DNA of 9,640 bases from Geobacter sp. (GTDB taxonomy: Bacteria > Desulfobacterota > Desulfuromonadia > Geobacterales > Pseudopelobacteraceae): contig DAIERH010000075.1 of the NCBI GenBank assembly GCA_027346925.1, positions 1 to 9,640 on the forward strand, in the 5' to 3' direction. Made by a program: the position numbers and the translations under genes. Of this stretch, positions 1 through 5,689 are shown piece after piece; the stretch's first letter is position 1; every line of letters begins with the position of its first letter. A model generated the notes under the pieces. The model ran no database searches, had not been told where the DNA came from, and worked only from the letters and a program-made list of their open reading frames with translations.

Positions 1-799
1 ACTGCATGGAGACCTCGGTCTCCACCCCCCCTTTTTCACCCTTGATGTAGATCGGCCGGGGGTGCAGCGGGGTCTTGTTGCGGTTTAAGTACTCCACGAA
101 GGAATTGATCCCCCCCTCGTAGTAGAACTCATGGGACTTGTTCTCCACCCGCTCGTCGGTGATCTTGATTCTGACTCCGGCGTTGAGGAATGCCAGCTCG
201 CGCAGGCGCTGGGACAGGACGTCGAAGGAAAATTCGGTGGTCTCGAAGATCTCCTCGTCCGGCATGAAGGTGATCTTGGTGCCGCGCTTCCTGGTCTCGC
301 CGGTTGCCTCCAGCGGCGCCACGGGATCGCCCCGGCGGTAGGACTGGCGCCAGACCTTGCCGTCGCGGCGGATCTCCAGTTCCAGCCACTTGGACAGGGC
401 GTTGACCACCGAGACGCCAACGCCGTGCAGGCCGCCCGAGACCTTGTAGGATTCGTTGTCGAACTTGCCCCCGGCGTGCAGCACGGTCAGGACGACCTCT
501 GCGGCCGATTTCCCTTCGCTGGGCATCAAGTCGGTGGGGATGCCGCGGCCGTTGTCCACCACCGTTACCGAGCCGTCGGTGTTGATGGTCACGCCCACAT
601 TGTCGCAGTAACCGGCCAACGCCTCGTCGATGGCGTTGTCCACGATCTCGTACACCAGGTGGTGCAGACCGGCGCTGGAGGTGGAGCCGATGTACATGGC
701 CGGGCGTTTGCGTACCGCGGCCAGCCCTTCCAGCACCTTGATGCTGTCGGCGCCGTATTCTTCCGAATGGGTCTGTGTCATGTTTGCCTGTTCACTCAT
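1..799 (-). CDS. gyrB: DNA gyrase subunit B, N-terminal part (cut by window edge)
   Basis: ATPase subunit of DNA gyrase, which with GyrA introduces negative supercoils. Only the first 266 codons are present; the frame is open to base 1. The GHKL ATPase fold is clear: EIVDNAIDEA at about residues 51-60 with the expected catalytic Glu51 and Mg-binding Asn55, DNGRGIP at 82-88, and the ATP-lid GGLHGVG at 122-128. These sit nine residues later than in E. coli GyrB, so the N-terminus is slightly longer. The sequence ends in the transducer domain (PIYIKGEKGGVETEVSMQ). I chose the ATG at 799, which overlaps the recF stop by 8 bases and has GAGGG about 11 bases upstream. In-frame ATGs at 808 and 781 are alternatives. 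It is probably translationally coupled to recF as the last visible gene of a dnaN-recF-gyrB unit. Confidence 0.97.
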   Translation of the reverse strand, partial: MSEQANMTQTHSEEYGADSIKVLEGLAAVRKRPAMYIGSTSSAGLHHLVYEIVDNAIDEALAGYCDNVGVTINTDGSVTVVDNGRGIPTDLMPSEGKSAAEVVLTVLHAGGKFDNESYKVSGGLHGVGVSVVNALSKWLELEIRRDGKVWRQSYRRGDPVAPLEATGETRKRGTKITFMPDEEIFETTEFSFDVLSQRLRELAFLNAGVRIKITDERVENKSHEFYYEGGINSFVEYLNRNKTPLHPRPIYIKGEKGGVETEVSMQ

Positions 800-1904
800 G
801 CGATTCATTTCCCTCAAACGTCAGATTGCCGTCTTCCACACGGAACACGGCGCAGTGTGTTGCAGCCCTTGTCAGGGCGGGTGATCGTCCGGTCGTCGTT
901 ATAAATACCTGGGTGTTGCGCTGGGAGAGAAACTCCATCAGATTGCCGTTTCTTGCCGCATCCAACTCCGAGCTCATGTCGTCCAGCAAGAGCAGCGGGG
1001 GCTCACCGAAGATAGCCTGGAGGTTGTCCATCTCCGCCATCTTCAGGGCCAGCACAAAGCTCTTCTGCTGCCCCTGGGAGCCGAAGGCCTTGAGCGGCCG
1101 CTCATCCAGGCAAAAGGCCAGGTCGTCCCGATGGGGCCCGGCCGTGGTGGTGCCGTAGCGTTCGTCGCTGCGCCCGTGCCGGGCAAACAACTCCAGCAGG
1201 TCGGCGCGGATACCCGCCCGCTCCGTTGCCTGAACCCCTTCGGGGCAATAGCCGATGCCGGCGTTTTCCCCATTACCGGAAATCGTCGCATAGTGGCGTT
1301 GCAGCCTGACGTTCAGGAGTGCCACGTAACGCTGCCTGCGTTCAATCACCTCTGCCCCGGCCCCGGCCAGTTGCTCGGTCCAGCTGTCCAGCCCCGACCT
1401 GTCGGCGCTTTTCAGCAGGTGGTTGCGCTGCTTGAGGATGCGATGATAGCCGTGCCAGCAATGCAGATAACCGATATCCCCCATGTAGACGGCCCGGTCC
1501 AGGTAACGCCGCCGGGCCTCCGGTCCCAGCCTGACCATGGCGGTGTCGTCCGGGGAGAAGACCACGGCGTTCAACCGGCCGTGAAGATCCGATGCCCGCT
1601 GAATCCCCTTGCCGTCGATCTCCACCCGGCGGCCCGCCTGTTCCAGGGTCAGTCTGATCCGGCTCAGCACACCGCCCGATTCGACCTCCCCCTGGACCTG
1701 CGCGATTCGTTCGCCATGCCTTATAAGTTCCGGTAGCCTGGCGTTCCTGAAGGAGCGCGGGCTGCCCAACAGGTAGATCGCCTCCAGCAGGTTGGTCTTA
1801 CCCTGGGCATTGAGCCCGTACAACAAGTTGAAGCGGCTACCCGGCTCGATCCGTATCGCCCCTAAATTACGGAAGCCGGCTATCGCCAGGTGTTTGAGGC
1901 GCAT
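792..1904 (-). CDS. recF: DNA replication and repair protein RecF
   Basis: RecF is an SMC-like ATPase that with RecO and RecR loads RecA at single-strand gaps. At 370 residues it has the usual length. Visible motifs are Walker A GLNAQGKT at residues 30-37 (the usual GxNGxGKT with Gln at the fifth position), FSPDD at 116-120, GPHRDDL at 256-262, the ABC-type signature GSQGQQKS at 275-282, and Walker B LLLLDDMSSELD at 304-315. The N-terminal MRLKHLAIAGFRNL is typical of RecF, which supports the ATG at 1904. It begins 9 bases after the dnaN stop, and its last codons overlap the gyrB start. I see no separate promoter, so it is probably expressed from a dnaN or dnaA promoter. Nothing suggests it is broken. 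Confidence 0.98.
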   Translation of the reverse strand: MRLKHLAIAGFRNLGAIRIEPGSRFNLLYGLNAQGKTNLLEAIYLLGSPRSFRNARLPELIRHGERIAQVQGEVESGGVLSRIRLTLEQAGRRVEIDGKGIQRASDLHGRLNAVVFSPDDTAMVRLGPEARRRYLDRAVYMGDIGYLHCWHGYHRILKQRNHLLKSADRSGLDSWTEQLAGAGAEVIERRQRYVALLNVRLQRHYATISGNGENAGIGYCPEGVQATERAGIRADLLELFARHGRSDERYGTTTAGPHRDDLAFCLDERPLKAFGSQGQQKSFVLALKMAEMDNLQAIFGEPPLLLLDDMSSELDAARNGNLMEFLSQRNTQVFITTTGRSPALTRAATHCAVFRVEDGNLTFEGNESHE

Positions 1905-1913
1905 TATCTGCCG

Positions 1914-3035
1914 TCAGAGCCTCATGGGCATGATCACCGCCAGGAAGCTGTCTGACTTTTCCGGCGTGATGATCGACGGCGACAATTCGTCCCTGAATTT
2001 CATCTCCACGCAATCGGTTTCAGCCACGGCCAGCACGTCCAACAGATAACGGGCGTTGAACCTGACCGAGAACGGTTCGCCGCCGTAGGTAACGTCGATC
2101 TCCTCCATGGCGTCGCCCAGTTCGGGATTGCTCGACGATATCTTGATGCTTGTAGCGGATATCTCCAGCATGATCCCTTTGAACTTCTCGCTGGAGAGGA
2201 TGGCCATGCGGCGGACCGAATGGGTGAACTCTTCCTTGTTGACGGTGACCACCCGATCGTTGGCGGCCGGGATGACCCGGTTGTAATCGGGGAACTCGCC
2301 GTCCACCAGGCGCATGACCATGTAGGAATCACCCCGTTTGATCACGGCGCTGTTGTCCATGAAACCGAAGAGCAGGGTACCGCTGTCCTCGTCGGTGATC
2401 TTCTTCATCTCGTAGATCCCCTTCTTGGGGAGGATGACACCCTTGAGCAGTTCGGGACCGGCCGTCCCCTTGAAGGCACCGTTGGCGATGGAGAGGCGAT
2501 GACCGTCCGTGGCGACCATCTTCAGGATATGAGCACCCTCCGGAGTTGCCTCTACCTTGGTGAAGAGGCCGTTCAGATTGTACTTGGTCTCATCGGTGCA
2601 GATGGCATAGGAGGTCTTCTCGATCATCCCCCTCAACAGGGAGCTTTCGATCTCGAACAGGCTCTCTTCCTTTACCGCCGGGAAATAGGGGAATTCCTCC
2701 GGCGAAAGACCGACGATGTTGAATTGTACCTTGCCGCATTTTATCTCCACCCAGTCATTGTCCCTCGTGGAAAAGGTGATCTCCTGGTTGGGTAGTTCCT
2801 TGACGATCTCGTAGAGCTTCTTGGCGCCCACGGTGATCTTGCCGGTGGATACCACTTCCGCAGGATAACTGCTCTTCATGCCCACTTCCAAGTCGGTGGC
2901 GGTGATATGCAAGGCCGACTCGGCCGCTTCTATCAAGACATTGGAGAGGATGGGCATGGAGGTCCGTTTTTCAACGATACCCTGAATCTTCTGCAGCGAC
3001 CTGAGGAACACTTCCTTATCGACTCTGAATTCCAT
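1914..3035 (-). CDS. dnaN: DNA polymerase III beta sliding clamp
   Basis: The beta clamp forms a ring dimer that tethers DNA polymerase III and many repair proteins to DNA. The 373 residues match the family's usual length of about 366-380 and would form three similar domains (about 1-120, 125-250 and 255-373). Recognisable segments are ATDGHRL at 175-181, DGEFPDYNRVIP at 245-256, FNARYLLDVL at 327-336, and the C-terminal VIMPMRL, part of the peptide-binding pocket. The start is supported by a strong ribosome binding site (AAGGAG, 6 bases upstream of the ATG at 3035). It lies 212 bases downstream of dnaA and 9 bases upstream of recF. The long upstream gap, with AT-rich sequence, could hold its own promoter, but I cannot identify convincing -35/-10 boxes. 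Confidence 0.99.
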   Translation of the reverse strand: MEFRVDKEVFLRSLQKIQGIVEKRTSMPILSNVLIEAAESALHITATDLEVGMKSSYPAEVVSTGKITVGAKKLYEIVKELPNQEITFSTRDNDWVEIKCGKVQFNIVGLSPEEFPYFPAVKEESLFEIESSLLRGMIEKTSYAICTDETKYNLNGLFTKVEATPEGAHILKMVATDGHRLSIANGAFKGTAGPELLKGVILPKKGIYEMKKITDEDSGTLLFGFMDNSAVIKRGDSYMVMRLVDGEFPDYNRVIPAANDRVVTVNKEEFTHSVRRMAILSSEKFKGIMLEISATSIKISSSNPELGDAMEEIDVTYGGEPFSVRFNARYLLDVLAVAETDCVEMKFRDELSPSIITPEKSDSFLAVIMPMRL

Positions 3036-3061
3036 GTGTCACTCCTTACAGAAATGGTTTC

Positions 3062-3075
3062 TTTTTATTATTAAA
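3062..3075. other. AT-only tract, candidate unwinding element or dnaN promoter core
   Basis: Fourteen consecutive A/T bases lie about 27 bases upstream of the dnaN start codon (on the minus strand). Read on the minus strand it gives TTTAATAATAAAAA, which contains loose -10-like hexamers but no matching -35. It could be part of a DNA unwinding element or the -10 area of a dnaN promoter. The composition is seen directly; the function is a guess. Confidence 0.3.
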
Positions 3076-3147
3076 CCCTTTGTTGTTTCTGTTGGGGCTG
3101 TTGATATGGTGATAACCGTCTAACCTCTTGAATAGTTGCCTCTAAAA

Positions 3148-3161
3148 ACCGTTGCAACGGT
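3148..3161. repeat. Perfect 14-bp palindrome between dnaA and dnaN
   Basis: ACCGTTGCAACGGT is its own reverse complement. On the minus strand (the dnaA-to-dnaN direction) it is followed directly by a run of T (five including the palindrome's last base), so the RNA could form a 5-bp stem with a TGCA loop and a short U-tract, which would be a weak terminator. It also looks like a dimeric repressor operator. I cannot choose between these. Confidence 0.5.
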
Positions 3162-3189
3162 GTTGATGATTCTCCGTGATCGGGAGTGG

Positions 3190-3198
3190 TTATCAACA
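3190..3198 (+). promoter_or_regulatory. DnaA-box-like site TTATCAACA
   Basis: The sequence is TTATCAACA, one base from the TTATCCACA consensus and identical to the two boxes in the inverted repeat upstream of dnaA. It is the first of three same-orientation sites at start-to-start distances of 18 and 22 bases. Confidence 0.55.
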
Positions 3199-3207
3199 TG
3201 CCCTGAG

Positions 3208-3216
3208 TTATGCACA
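3208..3216 (+). promoter_or_regulatory. DnaA box TTATGCACA
   Basis: TTATGCACA fits the relaxed DnaA consensus TTWTNCACA. It lies just past the 3' end of dnaA, in the same orientation as its neighbours and 22 bases (about two helical turns) from the next identical site. Confidence 0.6.
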
Positions 3217-3229
3217 GGTTGTCACGGTG

Positions 3230-3238
3230 TTATGCACA
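3230..3238 (+). promoter_or_regulatory. DnaA box TTATGCACA (second copy)
   Basis: This is an identical copy of the site at 3208-3216, ending 9 bases before the dnaA stop codon. Same orientation and two-turn spacing would place bound DnaA molecules on one face of the helix. Confidence 0.6.
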
Positions 3239-3247
3239 GCCGAATGT

Positions 3248-4597
3248 TCACTTCATCAGGTTGTGCTTGATTTCGTCAACAATCTTGGACAGTTTAGGGT
3301 CCTGTTTGAGAGCGGCATCGATCTTTTTTGCGGCATAGATAACGGTTGAATGATCCTTGCCGCCGAATTTGGCCCCAATGTCCGGATACGAGGCCTTGGT
3401 CATGTCCCGACAGATCCAGATGGCCACCTGGCGCGCCTGAACAAAGTTTTTGAGCCGTTTGTCCGATTTCAGGTCGGCAACCTTGAGGCCGAATTGTTCC
3501 GCCACGACCTTTTGAATCAATTCCACGGTTATATCCTTACGCCGGTCGCCCAGAATATCCTTCAGGCTTTCCTTGGCCATTTCCAGGGTGATGGGGATAC
3601 CCTGCAGACTGCTGTAGGCGCCCAACCTGATGAGCATGCCCTCGAGTTCGCGGATGTTGCGGGTATCGCTGGCGGCAAGAAAATAGATGACATCATCGGG
3701 AAGCGATATCTTCGTTATCTCGGATTTCTTCTTGAGGATAGCGATCTTCGTTTCCAGGTCAGGAGGCTGGATATCGGCAATCAGACCCCATTCGAACCGC
3801 GAGCGGAGGCGTTCCTCCAGGTCTGATATTTCCCTGGGGAACTTGTCGGATGTGATGACGATCTGCTTGTGTGCTTCATACAGGGCGTTGAAGGTGTGAA
3901 AAAACTCTTCCTGAGTGCCCGTCTTTCCCGAGATAAACTGAATATCGTCGATCAGGAGCACATCGACGCTCCGGAAGCGGTTTCTGAACATGTCCATCTT
4001 CTTGAGCCGGAGATGGTTCACCATTTCATACATGAACTTTTCAGCGGAACAGTAACAGACGTTTTTATCCGACACGTTACGAATAGTGTGACCAATCGCA
4101 TTGAGCAGATGGCTTTTGCCCAGTCCCACGCCACCGTAGATGAAGAGGGGGTTATAGGTATCGGCCGGATTGTTTGCCACCGCCATGGCGGCCGCATGGG
4201 CAAACTGGTTGCCGGTGCCACTGACAAACAGGTCAAAGGTATACTTGCTGTTGAGGGGGGTAAAGGTGTCTTCCAATTGCGGGGTTTTACCGGGTTCAGC
4301 CTCGTGGTGACCTTTGATGATCAGGTCTTCGGGTTGGATAGACTCTGATTCGGCGTCGCTTTCCCGAACAACGAATTCGACGAAGATGTTTCCGCCCGTG
4401 GTTACGGACAAGGCGCCGACCAGCACCTTCAAATAGTGTTCCTCGAGCCACTCCTTGAAAAAGAGGGTGGGAACCGAAAGATACACCGTATCGTTTTCGT
4501 GGTGGTTGAAACGAACCGGTTTGATCCACGTGGTGAAATCGCGTTCAGACAGGACCTTTTCCAGGTTTTCCGATGCTTGTTGCCAGGCTTCTTGCAT
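3248..4597 (-). CDS. dnaA: Chromosomal replication initiator protein DnaA
   Basis: DnaA is the AAA+ ATPase that binds DnaA boxes and melts oriC. It has 449 residues. Domain I begins MQEAWQQASENLEKVLSERD and contains TTWIKP, typical of the family. A short variable linker spans about 85-115. The AAA+ domain has Walker A GGVGLGKSH at 155-163, Walker B LLIDDIQF at 214-221, the box VII arginine-finger segment ERLRSRFEWGL from about 262, and the sensor-2 segment NIRELEGML at about 314-322. Domain IV carries the DNA-binding helices with RQVAIWICRDMT near 389-400 and the signature GGKDHSTVIYA at about 412-422. The start at 4597 matches the family N-terminus, but no Shine-Dalgarno sequence precedes it; the leader is AT-rich with eight consecutive T residues. 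DnaA boxes lie on both sides, so autoregulation is likely. Confidence 0.99.
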   Translation of the reverse strand: MQEAWQQASENLEKVLSERDFTTWIKPVRFNHHENDTVYLSVPTLFFKEWLEEHYLKVLVGALSVTTGGNIFVEFVVRESDAESESIQPEDLIIKGHHEAEPGKTPQLEDTFTPLNSKYTFDLFVSGTGNQFAHAAAMAVANNPADTYNPLFIYGGVGLGKSHLLNAIGHTIRNVSDKNVCYCSAEKFMYEMVNHLRLKKMDMFRNRFRSVDVLLIDDIQFISGKTGTQEEFFHTFNALYEAHKQIVITSDKFPREISDLEERLRSRFEWGLIADIQPPDLETKIAILKKKSEITKISLPDDVIYFLAASDTRNIRELEGMLIRLGAYSSLQGIPITLEMAKESLKDILGDRRKDITVELIQKVVAEQFGLKVADLKSDKRLKNFVQARQVAIWICRDMTKASYPDIGAKFGGKDHSTVIYAAKKIDAALKQDPKLSKIVDEIKHNLMK

Positions 4598-4630
4598 AAA
4601 ATCACATAATTAAAAAAAACAGGTTATAAA
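4598..4630. other. AT-rich tract next to dnaA, candidate DNA unwinding element
   Basis: The 33 bases immediately upstream of the dnaA start are mostly A/T, with 14 consecutive A/T bases at 4606-4619 including eight A in a row. The perfect DnaA box begins five bases beyond. That adjacency is typical of an unwinding element, but the same bases are also the untranslated leader and promoter area of dnaA. Confidence 0.4.
4623..4628 (-). promoter_or_regulatory. Possible -10 element of the dnaA promoter
   Basis: Read on the minus strand this is TATAAC, five of six matches to TATAAT, 25 bases before the dnaA start codon. I find no good -35 at the right distance. The perfect DnaA box lies 6 bases upstream, where bound DnaA would cover the -10/-35 spacer. 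That arrangement would allow autorepression. Confidence 0.35.
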
Positions 4631-4634
4631 GTGG

Positions 4635-4643
4635 TTATCCACA
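4635..4643 (+). promoter_or_regulatory. DnaA box TTATCCACA (perfect consensus)
   Basis: Exact match to the high-affinity DnaA box TTATCCACA, 38 bases upstream of dnaA. It partly overlaps an inverted repeat CCACAC-gg-GTGTGG (4639-4652). It is the only perfect box I found in the window and probably the strongest DnaA site here. Confidence 0.85.
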
Positions 4644-4715
4644 CGGGTGTGGCCGGAAAATTCATCAATGGAATAAGCAGGTTTCAGACATGCGGTCTCA
4701 CCGGCCGCCCCTAAG

Positions 4716-4724
4716 TTATCAACA
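4716..4724 (+). promoter_or_regulatory. DnaA box TTATCAACA
   Basis: One base from consensus TTATCCACA; this variant occurs three times in the two intergenic regions flanking dnaA. It is the left half of the inverted pair. Confidence 0.7.
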
Positions 4725-4727
4725 CGA

Positions 4728-4736
4728 TTCTCAACA
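4728..4736 (+). promoter_or_regulatory. Weak DnaA-box-like site TTCTCAACA
   Basis: One mismatch from TTATCAACA and two from the consensus, lying between the two arms of the inverted repeat and starting 12 bases after the left box. It could be a low-affinity site filled cooperatively. Confidence 0.4.
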
Positions 4737-4738
4737 CC

Positions 4739-4747
4739 TGTTGATAA
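4739..4747 (-). promoter_or_regulatory. DnaA box TTATCAACA (minus strand)
   Basis: On the plus strand it reads TGTTGATAA, the mirror partner of the box at 4716-4724. Opposed orientation could let the two bound DnaA molecules nucleate filaments towards or away from each other. Confidence 0.7.
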
Positions 4748-4787
4748 CTTATTATGTCGCAATTACGGATGGTTAATGGCGCTTATG

Positions 4788-4809
4788 TGAAAAAACGAAG
4801 CTTTTTTCA
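4788..4809. repeat. A/T hairpin in the origin region
   Basis: TGAAAAAA (4788-4795) and TTTTTTCA (4802-4809) pair across a 6-base loop. The stem is almost all A-T, so it is weak as a terminator. It may reflect bent or easily melted origin DNA. I assign no function. Confidence 0.4.
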
Positions 4810-4863
4810 GGAAGTCGAAGAGTACCAGAGGCCGCCCCGTTTTTCAAGGCAAATCAATTCGTA

Positions 4864-4872
4864 TGATCCACA
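4864..4872 (+). promoter_or_regulatory. DnaA-box near-match TGATCCACA
   Basis: One mismatch from TTATCCACA at the less tolerant second base. It lies 20 bases upstream of the -35 of the rpmH promoter; a second near-match (TTAACCACA on the minus strand, 4910-4918) overlaps the -10. Both may be chance, but together they could let DnaA act on this promoter. Confidence 0.3.
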
Positions 4873-4891
4873 TCAAATCATAATAAATCTG

Positions 4892-4920
4892 TTGACAAAA
4901 TCGTACTACTGTGGTTAAAG
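4892..4920 (+). promoter_or_regulatory. Sigma-70-type promoter of the rpmH operon
   Basis: A perfect -35 TTGACA (4892-4897) is followed after 17 bases by TTAAAG (4915-4920), a poor -10 with three of six matches, but preceded by the extended -10 TGG (4912-4914). Transcription would begin near 4927, about 30 bases before rpmH. The exact -35, ideal spacing and location make this the best promoter candidate in the window. Confidence 0.65.
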
Positions 4921-4956
4921 ACTCAATTCCTGAAAAAATTTTCCCGAGGTGTCGAT

Positions 4957-5106
4957 ATGAAAAGAACATTTCAGCCCAGCAACATTTCCCGAAAGCGGAC
5001 CCATGGTTTCCTGGTGAGGATGGCAACCAAGAACGGACGCCTGGTTATCAAGCGCAGGAGGGCCAAGGGCCGCAAAAACCTGGCCGTCCGCATTGCAACC
5101 AAGTAG
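4957..5106 (+). CDS. rpmH: 50S ribosomal protein L34
   Basis: L34 is a small, very basic protein of the large ribosomal subunit. The 49-residue product begins MKRTFQPSNISRKRTHGFLV and continues with a dense Arg/Lys stretch (KRRRAKGRK), the classic L34 pattern; the family is usually 44-50 residues. The ATG at 4957 is preceded by GAGGTG, 5 bases upstream. It is first in the rpmH-rnpA-yidD-yidC run and lies opposite dnaA across the origin, a highly conserved bacterial arrangement. Its last codons overlap the proposed rnpA start by 14 bases, so rnpA is probably translationally coupled to it. Confidence 0.98.
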   Translation: MKRTFQPSNISRKRTHGFLVRMATKNGRLVIKRRRAKGRKNLAVRIATK

Positions 5107-5479
5107 ACCCTGTACCGGCTCGTTTCCCAAATCGGCTCGACTTCGGAAACGTGCCGAGTTCGTCGGGCTTTCCAAGGCAGCCAACTCGTATGTCGTCAAG
5201 GGATTCCTCCTTGTTTGGCAACCGAATGAATTGATGCAATCGCGGCTCGGGGTTACGGTAAGCAAAAAGATCGGCTGCGCCGTAACCCGTAACAGGATCA
5301 AACGCTGCATCAGAGAAATATTCAGGCACAACAGGCACCTTCTGCCGGCGGTCGACATGAACGTCATTGCCCGGCGCGAATCCGCAACGATGGATTTCCG
5401 CAGTGTGCAGCGGGAACTTGAAAAAGCATTCAGGCACATCGGCACATCCCCATGCTCAAGAGCATCGCGCTCCTTGTAA
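5093..5479 (+). CDS. rnpA: Ribonuclease P protein component
   Basis: Protein subunit of RNase P; it helps the catalytic RNA cut 5' leaders from pre-tRNAs. The signature RNRIKRCIRE at residues 66-75 (family RNR motif) is intact, with the usual N-terminal FPKSARLRKRAEFV and the basic, valine-rich core (RLGVTVSKKIGCAVTRNR). Length is 128 residues if the TTG at 5093 is used. No in-frame ATG or GTG lies between that TTG and the conserved FPKS segment, so a TTG start inside the end of rpmH is the best choice; it lacks a strong Shine-Dalgarno and probably depends on coupling to rpmH. The last 28 bases overlap yidD. The C-terminal tail (TSPCSRASRSL) is poorly conserved and seems set by that overlap. 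Confidence 0.95.
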   Translation: MQPSRPCTGSFPKSARLRKRAEFVGLSKAANSYVVKGFLLVWQPNELMQSRLGVTVSKKIGCAVTRNRIKRCIREIFRHNRHLLPAVDMNVIARRESATMDFRSVQRELEKAFRHIGTSPCSRASRSL

Positions 5480-5664
5480 TCAGGCTGTATCAGAGGCTGC
5501 TTTCGCCGTTTCTGCCCGCGGCCTGCCGTTTTTATCCTTCCTGTTCCGAGTATTCCCGGGAGTCAATTCTGCGGTATGGTGTTACCAGGGGGGCATGGCT
5601 TACCCTGCTCAGACTCTGCAAATGCCACCCCTTTCATCCCGGTGGATATGATCCGGTACCTTAA
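5452..5664 (+). CDS. yidD: Membrane protein insertion efficiency factor YidD
   Basis: YidD is a small membrane-associated protein that assists YidC-dependent insertion of inner-membrane proteins. The 70-residue product has the family pattern: an amphipathic N-terminus (SIALLVIRLYQRLLSPFLP), the cysteine motif CRFYPSCSEY at 25-34, and the C-terminal CHPFHPGGYDPVP at 58-70. Length is usual (70-85). It overlaps rnpA by 28 bases in another frame and ends 25 bases before yidC, so it is in the same transcript. There is no clear ribosome binding site, and translation is probably coupled to rnpA. Confidence 0.95.
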   Translation: MLKSIALLVIRLYQRLLSPFLPAACRFYPSCSEYSRESILRYGVTRGAWLTLLRLCKCHPFHPGGYDPVP

Positions 5665-5689
5665 TTAGAGAGCACAACTGGAGCCTTTC

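Larger units (their letters stand above)
3036..3247. other. dnaA-dnaN intergenic region, possible second oriC half
   Basis: This 212-base stretch has no gene. Next to dnaA it carries three DnaA-box-like sites (3190-3198, 3208-3216, 3230-3238). Near its middle there is a perfect 14-bp palindrome (3148-3161). Next to dnaN an AT-rich stretch lies at 3058-3075, with 14 consecutive A/T bases at 3062-3075. A weaker reverse site, TGGTGATAA, is at 3107-3115. A box cluster plus an AT-rich tract is the composition expected of an origin or a DnaA-regulated promoter. Whether DNA unwinds here or in the region upstream of dnaA cannot be decided by reading. Confidence 0.6.
4712..4751. repeat. 13-bp inverted repeat carrying two opposed DnaA boxes
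   Basis: The left arm TAAGTTATCAACA (4712-4724) and right arm TGTTGATAACTTA (4739-4751) are perfect reverse complements around a 14-base spacer. Each arm contains a TTATCAACA box, at 4716-4724 on plus and 4739-4747 on minus. The symmetry extends four bases beyond each box. The spacer holds a third near-match. Confidence 0.85.
4598..4956. other. Divergent dnaA/rpmH intergenic region, probable oriC
   Basis: This 359-base region has no supported gene. From dnaA towards rpmH it holds an AT-rich stretch, a perfect DnaA box (4635-4643), a 13-bp inverted repeat carrying two TTATCAACA boxes with a near-match between them (4712-4751), an A/T hairpin (4788-4809), a near-match box TGATCCACA (4864-4872), and the rpmH promoter (4892-4920). 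Between the rpmH and dnaA genes is a classical position for bacterial oriC, and the box density and AT content agree. The exact melting site and any further DnaA-binding motifs are not resolvable by eye. Confidence 0.8.

Noticed and set aside
131..904. Plus-strand open frame of 257 codons across the left end
   Set aside because: It is antisense to gyrB, whose ATPase motifs are all present on the minus strand. The product has no recognisable domain and reflects GC-rich codon structure.
1131..1736. Plus-strand open frame of 201 codons
   Set aside because: Antisense to recF, which has intact Walker A, signature and Walker B motifs. No domain or ribosome binding site supports the plus-strand reading.
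2220..2795. Plus-strand open frame of 191 codons
   Set aside because: Antisense to dnaN; low-complexity product without a family resemblance.
3350..4348. Plus-strand open frames (3350-3826 and 3869-4348)
   Set aside because: Both are antisense to dnaA, which is fully conserved across this stretch.
4788..4809. A/T hairpin as a rho-independent terminator
   Set aside because: The stem is almost entirely A-T with a single G-C pair, too weak for a convincing terminator, and no transcript would be expected to end there between divergent genes.
4911..5445. Open frames on both strands across rpmH and rnpA (4911-5234 plus, 4915-5445 minus)
   Set aside because: rpmH and rnpA occupy the same bases in other frames with clear family sequences; these are shadows.
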